A DNA stretch of 12,463 nt. Source: JAMXLO01 sp036494925 (GTDB lineage Bacteria > Pseudomonadota > Alphaproteobacteria > Acetobacterales > Acetobacteraceae). A model generated the notes under the pieces. The model made no database searches. It had not been told where the DNA came from and saw nothing but the letters and a program-made list of their open reading frames with translations. A program made the translations under genes and the position numbers. The stretch lies in contig DASXNR010000484.1 in the NCBI GenBank assembly GCA_036494925.1, forward strand, positions 1 to 12,463. The letters run 5' to 3'. The number at the start of each line of letters is the position of its first letter. Within the stretch, counting starts at the first letter, position 1. Positions 6,240 through 12,463 of this stretch are shown piece after piece.

Positions 6240-7520
6240 ATGAAGACGTTCATCGCGGCGATAGTGATGACGATGGCAGCGATCGCGATGCCTCGCACCG
6301 CGGCGAAAGCCGAGGATGTGACGTTGACGGTCTGGACGCATGAAGCAGACGAGGACGCGAAGGTCGCGTTCCGCGAGCTTGCGGCGCGCAACCTGGAGAA
6401 GGCGCTTCCCGGTGTCACCGTCAAGATGACCTGGTACGAGAAGAACCCGATGCTGGCTGCGCTGAAGACCGCGCTGCCGGCGGGCCAGGGTCCGGACGTG
6501 TTCTATGTCGAGCCGGATTGGACCGAATATGTCGATGCCGGCTACCTGGAGCCGCTCGACAATCTGGTGAACTGGAACAACATCCAGCCATGGGCACGAC
6601 AGGTCTGGGTGCACAACGGCAAGACCTACGGCGTGGCGCAAGAGGCCTATACCAACGAACTTTACTACAACAAGGACCTGCTGAAGAAGCTGGGCGTCGA
6701 GCTGCCGGCAAACGCACAGTTCACCCAGGAACAGTTCCTCGACCTGGTGAAGAAGGCGAAGGCGGCCGGCGTCACGCCAATCGCGCAAGGCGTCGGCGAC
6801 CGCCCGTTCCCAGGGGCTTACATCCTGGGCGAAGCGCTGCTGCGCAAGCTGGGCAAGGACGATTATCGCAACCTGTTCACCGGCAAGCTTTCCTTCGATG
6901 ACCCTCGCGTCGTCGACGTGTTCAAATGGGTGAAGCAGCTGGTCGACGCCGGCGCATATCCGAAAGACTTCATGACGCTGAAGCTCGGTGAGTCCCACTA
7001 CTACTTTTACACCAAGCCCGGCGCGCTGATGCTCCCGATGGGAAGCTGGTACACCGGCCGCGCCTTTGTGCCGGTGGACAAAGGCGGCCAACCGCAGGAC
7101 TTCCCGTTGGGCATCATGCAGTTCCCGGCGATGGACGGCGGTGCCTGCAATCAGTGCAAGACGTCCAATGTCGGCGCCAGCTTCGGCATCAATGCCGCGA
7201 GCAAGCACAAAGAGCTCGCGGCGGCGTTCATCGACGCGATGTCCACACCCGAGATGGGCAAGCGATGGATCGAGACGATCTATCTCCAGACCGGCATCAA
7301 GGCCGATGTGAAGCAGTTCAGCGGCCCCCACGCGGCGTATTTCACCGAGCTGATGGAGCGGCAGAACGGCACCGACTACTTCATCGGCGGCCCGCTCGAT
7401 CTGACTCGGGGGCAGTGCAAGGACTCATTCGGGCAGGTGATGAACAGCGCCTTCCCGGGCGGGCTGCTGCCGGTTGACCAGGCGATCAAGATGATGAACG
7501 CCGCATGCTACAAGGGTTAG
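6240..7520 (+). CDS. Carbohydrate ABC transporter substrate-binding protein (family 1)
   Basis: This is a 426-residue periplasmic solute-binding protein. The N-terminal signal peptide (MKTFIAAIVM onward) has a likely cleavage site at AKA|ED after residue 24. The mature protein opens with VTLTVWTHEADEDA and continues with GPDVFYVEPDWTEYVDAGYLEPLD (about 84-107, split lobe motif), YGVAQEAYTNELYYNKDLLKK (about 130-150) and LPMGSWYTGR near 265-274, all typical of sugar-binding family 1 proteins. Aromatic residues are plentiful, as in sugar sites. Four Cys remain after cleavage (303, 306, 393, 423), which could form periplasmic disulfides. It captures an unidentified sugar or polyol for the downstream permeases. 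The stop overlaps the start of the MalF-type gene. The ligand cannot be named from sequence. Confidence 0.93.
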   Translation: MKTFIAAIVMTMAAIAMPRTAAKAEDVTLTVWTHEADEDAKVAFRELAARNLEKALPGVTVKMTWYEKNPMLAALKTALPAGQGPDVFYVEPDWTEYVDAGYLEPLDNLVNWNNIQPWARQVWVHNGKTYGVAQEAYTNELYYNKDLLKKLGVELPANAQFTQEQFLDLVKKAKAAGVTPIAQGVGDRPFPGAYILGEALLRKLGKDDYRNLFTGKLSFDDPRVVDVFKWVKQLVDAGAYPKDFMTLKLGESHYYFYTKPGALMLPMGSWYTGRAFVPVDKGGQPQDFPLGIMQFPAMDGGACNQCKTSNVGASFGINAASKHKELAAAFIDAMSTPEMGKRWIETIYLQTGIKADVKQFSGPHAAYFTELMERQNGTDYFIGGPLDLTRGQCKDSFGQVMNSAFPGGLLPVDQAIKMMNAACYKG

Positions 7521-8434
7521 GGCAACGGGGGCGGCGTGAGATCGATGCACGGCGAGCCGCCCCCGGCACCCTGACCCTGTTCCTCGCGCCGGCGCTGTTG
7601 CTGTATGCCGGCTTCACGCTCTACCCGGTACTGCGCACGTTCTACAACAGCGTCCATACCATCAAGCCGCACGGCGTCGAGGAGTTCGTCGGCCTGGCGA
7701 ATTTTTCCGAGCTGCTGCATACCGATTTCGTGTTCTGGAAGGCGGTTGGCAACACCGCGCTGTTCACCATCGTGGCGACGGTCGCCGACGTGTTCGGCGG
7801 ATTGCTGCTGGCGCTGGTGCTGTTCTCGCGTGCACCGCTCGCCCCGCTGCTGCGGATCCTATGGTTCACCCCTGTCCTGATGTCCTACGTCGTGGTCGGC
7901 ATCATCTGGGTGTGGATCTACGATTACGACTGGGGGCTGGCCAACCAGATCCTCCGCGCCATCGGGCTCGGTGCGTTCGAGCAATCCTGGCTCGGCGATC
8001 CGCACATCGCGCTCTGGTCGGTGATGGCGACCCACGTCTGGAAGTGGCTCGGCTTCAACATGATCATCTTCCTGGCGGCACTGTACGCGCTGCCCGGCGA
8101 GGTGCTGGGCGCCGCGGAACTGGACAACTGCGGATGGCTGGCGAAGCTAAACTTCATCATCATCCCGATGCTGCGGCCGACCATCGTCAACCTGCTGGTG
8201 CTGAGCTTCATCGGCAAGATGATGGTGTTCGATCTGATCTGGATCATGACCGGCGGCGGCCCGCTGTGGTCCACGGAGACGGTCTCCACCTACGTCTACA
8301 AACGCGCGTTCGACTGGAACACGTTCGATCTCGGCTACCCGTCGGCGATCGCGGTGGTGTGGTTCATCATCATCCTGATCTTCATTGTCCTGATGACTCG
8401 TCTGCTGCGCCAACGCGACCGGCTCGAGTTCTAG
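7505..8434 (+). CDS. Sugar ABC transporter permease, MalF type
   Basis: This is a 309-residue inner-membrane subunit of a CUT1 importer. About six hydrophobic helices are visible: roughly 22-42, 82-107, 117-138, 168-195, 217-240 and 281-299. The EAA loop that docks on the ATPase lies at about 199-225 (VLGAAELDNCGWLAKLNFIII onward), keeping the family's G after the acidic-residue helix. The N-terminus is short, without the extra helices of E. coli MalF, as is usual for CUT1 permeases. The ATG at 7505 lies within the last codons of the binding-protein gene (16-bp overlap). No alternative ATG, GTG or TTG start occurs in frame before the first helix, so coupling to upstream translation is likely. 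It pairs with the MalG-type subunit starting 4 bp downstream. Confidence 0.93.
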   Translation: MLQGLGQRGRREIDARRAAPGTLTLFLAPALLLYAGFTLYPVLRTFYNSVHTIKPHGVEEFVGLANFSELLHTDFVFWKAVGNTALFTIVATVADVFGGLLLALVLFSRAPLAPLLRILWFTPVLMSYVVVGIIWVWIYDYDWGLANQILRAIGLGAFEQSWLGDPHIALWSVMATHVWKWLGFNMIIFLAALYALPGEVLGAAELDNCGWLAKLNFIIIPMLRPTIVNLLVLSFIGKMMVFDLIWIMTGGGPLWSTETVSTYVYKRAFDWNTFDLGYPSAIAVVWFIIILIFIVLMTRLLRQRDRLEF

Positions 8435-8438
8435 CCTG

Positions 8439-9251
8439 ATGTGGCGACGCACCCCGCTCATCCTGTTCCTGCTGCTCTACACGGTGGTGAGCGGCGGCCC
8501 GTTCGTCTGGGTCGCGATCATGTCGGTGCGCACGACACCGGAAATCTTCGCCAACCCGTACGCGCTGCCCACGCGGTTCCACTGGGAAAAATTCGCCCAG
8601 GCCTGGAGCCATTCGAACTACAGCACCTATTTCTGGAACAGCATCATCGTGGTGACGACCGCCGTCGCGCTGATCACCGTGTTCGGCGCGATGGCGGCGC
8701 ACTGCCTGGCGCGCTACCGCTTCCGCGCCAACCGACCGATCCGCTTCCTGATCCTGTCCGGAATGATCCTGCCGCCGCAGCTGCTGATTCTGTCGCTGTT
8801 CCAGATCCTGCTCGACTACCACCTCTACAACACGCTGACCGGCCTGATCCTGGTCTATGTCGCCAGCCATCTGGCGATGACCGTCTATATCCTCGAAGGC
8901 TTCTTCGCCCAGATTCCTCAGGACCTGTTCGATGCCGCGCGCATGGACGGCTATGGCGACTTCGAGATCTTCTGGCGCATCACCTTGCCGGTCGGCGCGC
9001 CCGCGCTGTTCACCACCGTCACGCTCAACTTCATCATTCTGTGGAACGAATTCCTCTATGCGGTCGTACTGCTCACCGAGGACGACAAGCGCACCCTTCC
9101 CCTCGGCATCATGCATTTCATGGGCAGCCACCAACTCGATGTCGGCATGGTCGCGACGGGACTGATGATCGCGATCGCCCCGGTGATCGTGCTCTACGCG
9201 CTGTTCTCCGACACCATGATCCGAGGCATGACCGCCGGGGCGGTACGCTGA
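8439..9251 (+). CDS. Sugar ABC transporter permease, MalG type
   Basis: This 270-residue inner-membrane protein forms the second half of the transport channel. Hydrophobic segments occur at about 7-29, 65-88, 102-125, 133-155, 190-211 and 237-258. The EAA loop is at about 160-188 (PQDLFDAARMDGYGDFEIFW onward, then ITLPVGAP), a close match to the MalG/UgpE family. The first helix starts almost at the N-terminus, and the start ATG lies 4 bp after the MalF-type stop. Its stop codon shares one base with the ATG of the ATPase gene (TGATG). Order and spacing indicate a single transcript with the other importer genes. Confidence 0.93.
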   Translation: MWRRTPLILFLLLYTVVSGGPFVWVAIMSVRTTPEIFANPYALPTRFHWEKFAQAWSHSNYSTYFWNSIIVVTTAVALITVFGAMAAHCLARYRFRANRPIRFLILSGMILPPQLLILSLFQILLDYHLYNTLTGLILVYVASHLAMTVYILEGFFAQIPQDLFDAARMDGYGDFEIFWRITLPVGAPALFTTVTLNFIILWNEFLYAVVLLTEDDKRTLPLGIMHFMGSHQLDVGMVATGLMIAIAPVIVLYALFSDTMIRGMTAGAVR

Positions 9252-10354
9252 TGGCCGTGGTCGCCATCGAGGCGCTCAGCAAACGTTATCCCGGCAGCAA
9301 CGAGACCGCGGTCAGGGATTTCAACCTCGCCGTCGCCGATGGTGAATTCATGGTGCTGCTCGGTCCGTCCGGCTGCGGCAAATCCTCGGTGCTGCGCATG
9401 ATCGCCGGTCTCGAGCCGATCACCGCGGGCACGATCGCGATCGACGGCAAGGTGATGAACCAGGTTCCCGCCAAGCAGCGCGACATCGCGATGGTGTTCC
9501 AGTCCTATGCGCTCTACCCGCACATGGACGTGTTCAACAATCTCGCCTTCGGTCTGCGGCGACGGCGCGTGCCAGCGGCGGAGATCGACCGGCGGGTCAG
9601 GCAGGCAGCCGACAAGCTGGGCCTTGCGCTGTTCCTGCGGCGCAAGCCGCACGCACTGTCAGGCGGGCAGCGGCAGCGGGTTGCACTCGGCCGCGCCATC
9701 GTCCGCGAACCCAAGGTGTTCCTGTTCGACGAACCGCTGTCGAATTTGGATGCCGCGCTGCGGGTATCCACGCGCAACGAACTGATCCGGCAACAGCACG
9801 AGATCGGCATCACCACGATCTACGTGACCCATGATCAGGTGGAGGCGATGACGATGGGGCATCGCATCTGCATCATGGACCAAGGCGAGGTGGTGCAGAT
9901 CGGCGCGCCGCTCGAGGTGTATCGCAATCCCGTCAACACCTTCGTCGCACGATTCCTCGGCAATCCGCCGATGAACCTGGTTCCGATCGAACTTGGTCGA
10001 GGCTCCGGGCGACTGGGAAGCGTCAGCATCCCGCTGCGGTCGTGGTCCGAAACGGCGCTGGGGCCGGCACGCAGTGTTCTGCTCGGTATCCGTCCCGAGG
10101 ACCTTTATGAAACGCCGCCGCGGCCCGGCGACGATCTGGTGCCGATCGCGATGCGGGTCAGCGCGGTCGAGCCGCTTGGCGCGGAGACGCTGCTGGTGCT
10201 GACGCTCGATGATGACGCCACGGACATCATCGCGCGCGTCGGGCGCGACACGCGCCTTCGGGTCGGCGAGCGCGCCACCATCATGCTCGACACCACGACG
10301 GTGCACCTGTTCGATCCGGTTACGACGCGCGTGATCGCGCGTGACCTGGCGTGA
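9251..10354 (+). CDS. Sugar ABC transporter ATPase, MalK/UgpC type
   Basis: This 367-residue cytoplasmic ATPase powers the importer. All nucleotide-binding motifs are intact: Walker A GPSGCGKS (38-45), Q-loop Gln84 in MVFQSYALYPHM, signature LSGGQRQRVA (136-145), Walker B VFLFDE (156-161), D-loop SNLD (164-167) and switch His194 in YVTHDQVEAMTMG. The C-terminal third (from about 236, FLGNPPMN) is the OB/TOBE regulatory domain of the MalK family, including GIRPEDL near 280. Length is normal for the family. It is the last gene of the operon; its stop directly abuts the stop of the convergent MFS gene, forming TGATCA with no room for an intergenic terminator. MalK homologues can serve several CUT1 importers, so exclusive pairing is not certain. 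Confidence 0.95.
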   Translation: MAVVAIEALSKRYPGSNETAVRDFNLAVADGEFMVLLGPSGCGKSSVLRMIAGLEPITAGTIAIDGKVMNQVPAKQRDIAMVFQSYALYPHMDVFNNLAFGLRRRRVPAAEIDRRVRQAADKLGLALFLRRKPHALSGGQRQRVALGRAIVREPKVFLFDEPLSNLDAALRVSTRNELIRQQHEIGITTIYVTHDQVEAMTMGHRICIMDQGEVVQIGAPLEVYRNPVNTFVARFLGNPPMNLVPIELGRGSGRLGSVSIPLRSWSETALGPARSVLLGIRPEDLYETPPRPGDDLVPIAMRVSAVEPLGAETLLVLTLDDDATDIIARVGRDTRLRVGERATIMLDTTTVHLFDPVTTRVIARDLA

Positions 10355-11569
10355 TCAGAACTTGCTGGGCCGGCCAACCAGCACAAGAACGGCTCCCGCG
10401 AGCTGGAGTGCGATGCAGAGCCCGATCGCGGCGGCGTAGGAACCGGTCGCATCGCGCGCCAGGCCCAGCAGCGTCGGGCCAAACGCCAACGTCGCCTGCC
10501 CCACCATCGAACTGAGCCCGATCGCGACGCCGAACGACTGCGGCGGGAATTCACGCTGCACGATCAGCGCCGGCAGCGTGATGACGTTGCCGACTGAAAG
10601 TCCGAACACCACGCTGCCGATATAAAGTGCCTCCGGCCGATCCGGCAGCGCCAGCATCAGCCCCAATCCCGCGGCCTGCGATGCGAAGCTGGCGGCCGAG
10701 GCGACGCGCTGGTTCACCCGGTCGATCACCGGAGCAAACGCCAGCCGCCCGGCTGCCGCCGCGATCGCGGTGGCAGCGATGGCGATGCCCGCGCCGTCGC
10801 TGCCGAGATGCGGCAGCAGGAACGCCACCTGATGCACGATGAACCCGACCTGCGCCGCCAGTGCGAAGGCGAACGGCAGCGCGACGGTCCAGAAATGCAG
10901 GCTCCGCAACATCTGTCCCGAAGAATGGCTGTTCTGTGCCGACGTGGCCTGCTCGTGTGCGGCCACGCGTCCCACGCCGAACAGCAGCATCGGGAGCAGA
11001 ATTGCCAGCGCCGCCGGCACCAGCAGCAGCACGGCGAGTTCGAGGCCCATCCGATGCACCAGGCCCACCAGCAGCGGCGTGACTGTGAAGCCGCCCGCGC
11101 TGGCGCCGTTCAATGCCAGGCTGAGCGCGAGACCACGCCTGCGGTCGAACCAATGAGCCAGGGTCATGGCGATGGCTGTGGTCGTGGTGGCTGCCCAGCC
11201 GATCGCCATCACGATGCCGCAGACATAGAGCTGCCACGGCGCGTACACCCGGCTCAGTCCGATCACGCCGAGGCCGAGTATGATCGCGCCGGATGCGAGC
11301 AGCAGCCGCGGGCCAAACAGCTCGATCGCTCGATGCACACGGGTGAGCAGCACGGCGCCGGTGAGATAATAAACGGTGGTCGCCGAAGCGATCAGCGAGG
11401 CGGGCCAGCCGTGCGTCTGGTGCAGGTCGGCGAGATAGACCGACTGGCCGTAGAAGCCGAACCCCCAGGCGAACACGGCAGTGCAGAAACAGGCGAGCAC
11501 AACCGGCCAGCCTTGGCGGAATTCACCCGCCGATGCTTCGACGGAAGCGGATAGGACCATCTGGCTCAT
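10355..11569 (-). CDS. Major facilitator superfamily transporter
   Basis: This is an inner-membrane secondary transporter of 404 residues from the ATG at 11569. It shows about twelve hydrophobic helices in two halves, with a basic cytoplasmic loop (FDRRRGLALSLALNGASAGG) after the fourth helix and a hydrophilic central loop (AAHEQATSAQNSHSSGQ) between the halves. The style resembles oxalate/formate- or monocarboxylate-type MFS carriers, but the substrate cannot be assigned. Alternative starts are GTG at 11602 (11 residues longer) and ATG at 11560; none has a clear Shine-Dalgarno site, so the start is uncertain. It is divergent from a LysR gene 80 bp away, the usual arrangement of a regulator and its target, and that regulator is truncated. 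Confidence 0.88.
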   Translation of the reverse strand: MSQMVLSASVEASAGEFRQGWPVVLACFCTAVFAWGFGFYGQSVYLADLHQTHGWPASLIASATTVYYLTGAVLLTRVHRAIELFGPRLLLASGAIILGLGVIGLSRVYAPWQLYVCGIVMAIGWAATTTTAIAMTLAHWFDRRRGLALSLALNGASAGGFTVTPLLVGLVHRMGLELAVLLLVPAALAILLPMLLFGVGRVAAHEQATSAQNSHSSGQMLRSLHFWTVALPFAFALAAQVGFIVHQVAFLLPHLGSDGAGIAIAATAIAAAAGRLAFAPVIDRVNQRVASAASFASQAAGLGLMLALPDRPEALYIGSVVFGLSVGNVITLPALIVQREFPPQSFGVAIGLSSMVGQATLAFGPTLLGLARDATGSYAAAIGLCIALQLAGAVLVLVGRPSKF

Positions 11570-11649
11570 GCGTCGCAGGTGTGATGCCTCGCGTCGTGGC
11601 ACAAACGATTCTTCATGGCCGGTTCGGTTGAGAAATTCTATCCTGAGCC
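11570..11649. promoter_or_regulatory. Divergent MFS/LysR promoter region
   Basis: This short AT-richer stretch between the two divergent genes must hold both promoters and any LysR operator. A TATCCT hexamer at 11639-11644 could be the -10 box for the LysR gene, the same hexamer as in the candidate ABC-operon promoter, but a good -35 at 17 bp is lacking. An imperfect dyad (ATTCTTCA near 11609 against TTGAGAAAT near 11628) is a possible LysR binding site. All of this is weak pattern evidence. Confidence 0.35.
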
Positions 11650-12321
11650 ATGCCCGGTCTGCCGCCCCTCAATGCCCTGCGCGCCTTCGAGGCCGTGGCC
11701 CGCCATCTGAGCATGAAGGAGGCGGCGGCAGAACTCTCGGTGACACCCGGCGCCGTGAGTCAGCTGGTGCGTGGTCTGGAAGCGCGTCTCGGCACCCAGC
11801 TGTTCCGCCGCGGCAACCGCACACTGGTGCTGACCGAGGCGGGGCAGAGCTACTTTGCGCCGATCCGCCACGCGTTCCGCCAGATCGGCGAGGCGACACG
11901 GCAGCTGCGTGCCCGGCCGTTTGCCGGCGTGCTGACCGTGAGCGCACCGCCCGCCTTCGCCGCTTCGTGGCTGGTACCACGGCTTGGCCGCTTTCGTGCA
12001 TCGCACGCCGATATCGAACTGAACATCGCCACCACGCGCGGCCTGGCGAATTTCGCCGCCGACGGGGTCGATGTGGCGATCCGTCACGGTCTTGGGCGCT
12101 ATCCCGGACTGCGTTGCGACCGCATCGCCGGCATCGCCATGATACCGGTGTGCAGTCCGCGGTTTCTCGCCGCGCTGGCGGCGCGGCCAGGACATCCGGC
12201 GCATCTGCTCGGGCTGCCGCTGCTGCACGACGCGGAACGGCAGGACTGTTGGGGTGGACGACCCCACGGCATCGCGTGCCAGAATTGGGCTGTTAAGAAC
12301 CAAGACCGGAGCCGTCCATGA
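11650..12321 (+). pseudogene. LysR-family (GcvA-like) regulator, 3' end lost to IS110 insertion
   Basis: The N-terminal winged helix-turn-helix (about residues 3-62: LPPLNALRAFEAVARHL, then AAAELSVTPGAVSQLVRGLE) is intact and typical of GcvA/AmpR-like LysR activators. The effector domain begins near residue 91 (FAGVLTVSAPPAFAASWLVPRL) but stops matching after LLHDAERQD at residue 199. Family members carry on with a Trp-rich segment and total about 300 residues. From 12247 the frame reads into insertion-sequence DNA, adds about 24 foreign residues and stops at 12321, overlapping the transposase ATG. About one third of the protein is missing, so ligand sensing and oligomerisation are probably lost, although DNA binding could remain. 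The rest of the gene may lie beyond the IS. No Shine-Dalgarno sequence precedes the ATG. It is divergent from its likely target, the MFS transporter. Confidence 0.85.
12250..12266 (+). repeat. Small perfect hairpin at the IS left end
   Basis: TGGGGT (12250-12255) and ACCCCA (12261-12266) form a perfect 6-bp stem around a GGACG loop, 3 nt inside the inferred element boundary. Subterminal inverted sequences are known in the IS1111 group of the IS110 family. The hairpin could be a transposase- or RNA-recognition structure, or part of the terminus. Confidence 0.5.
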
Positions 12322-12463
12322 CCCAATATAAGCGCATAGGCATCGACACGTCCAAGGCCGTCTTCACTTTACACGGCATCAATCACGAAGACCGCCCAGT
12401 GCTGCGGATCAATCTTCGGCGTGCGCAGATGAAATCATTCTTCACAAAGCTTCCGCCTACCGA
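12318..12463 (+). CDS. IS110-family transposase (partial, 5' end only)
   Basis: The ATG at 12318 opens a frame of 48 residues before the window ends. It begins MTQYKRIGIDTSKAVFTLHG, the characteristic start of IS110-family DEDD recombinases, with Asp10 in IGIDTSK as the first catalytic acidic residue of the RuvC-like domain. A run such as VLRINLRRAQMKSFF follows, also typical of the family. A GGAG element 7 nt upstream is a good ribosome-binding site. The start overlaps the stop of the LysR read-through frame (ATGA), so host translation could couple to it. The rest, including the C-terminal catalytic-Ser domain, lies outside the window. Confidence 0.88.
   Translation, partial: MTQYKRIGIDTSKAVFTLHGINHEDRPVLRINLRRAQMKSFFTKLPPT

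Larger units (their letters stand above)
12247..12463 (+). mobile_element. IS110-family insertion sequence, left part
   Basis: The element is inferred to start where LysR homology ends (about 12246/12247, uncertain by a few bases) and continues past the right edge. It contains about 71 bp of non-coding left end and the first 146 bp of the transposase gene. The coding part looks less GC-rich than the flanking genes, fitting recent acquisition. IS110 elements normally lack long terminal inverted repeats and are guided to targets by an element-encoded RNA; no target-site duplication can be checked because the right end is absent. Confidence 0.8.

Noticed and set aside
6180..7331. Minus-strand open frame (383 codons) opposite the substrate-binding protein
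   Set aside because: It is antisense to a clear binding protein with signal peptide and ribosome-binding site; the translation shows only compositional bias.
1..12463. CRISPR array, tRNA or rRNA, toxin-antitoxin or phage-defence genes
   Set aside because: No regularly spaced repeats, no tRNA cloverleaf-like sequence and no defence-family motifs were seen on either strand; the window is sensory, transport and metabolic genes plus one IS end.

Overview
The window is GC-rich, with dense, often overlapping genes. Its gene families (GAF-rich cytoplasmic histidine kinase, GcvA-like LysR regulator, CUT1-type sugar ABC transporter, DUF3574 lipoprotein, IS110 element) fit an alphaproteobacterium, plausibly Acetobacteraceae/Rhodospirillales. 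That placement is inferred from protein style; no rRNA or marker gene is present.

Layout: (1) 1-3807, minus strand: a two-component operon, transcribed as a 1034-residue soluble histidine kinase with four GAF domains, then two paralogous single-receiver response regulators, the second running off the left edge. All three genes are joined by ATGA stop/start overlaps. (2) 3808-4245: a gene-free divergent region. (3) 4246-5731, plus strand: an MBL-fold metallohydrolase and a glutathione S-transferase-like protein, 22 bp apart. (4) 5735-6133, minus strand: a DUF3574 lipoprotein, convergent with the GST and divergent from the next operon. (5) 6240-10354, plus strand: a complete carbohydrate ABC importer (binding protein, MalF-type permease, MalG-type permease, MalK-type ATPase) with tight or overlapping junctions and a candidate sigma-70-type promoter in front. 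(6) 10355-11569, minus strand: an MFS transporter, divergent from (7) a LysR-family regulator starting at 11650. The LysR gene is cut after about residue 199 by (8) an IS110-family insertion sequence whose transposase starts at 12318 and runs off the right edge.

How the parts may work together: the kinase probably phosphorylates both receivers, which have no output domain in the visible sequence. The MBL hydrolase, divergently transcribed from the kinase, could belong to the same signalling module, but this is inference. The ABC operon is self-sufficient for uptake of a sugar-like solute, but no catabolic gene or local regulator reveals the substrate. The MFS/LysR pair looks like a classic divergent regulator/target arrangement that the IS has broken.

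I do not see a convincing new defence or mobile system. The most informative features are the LysR/IS110 junction, with its short left end and small hairpin, and the one-kinase/two-receiver module with internally duplicated GAF units.
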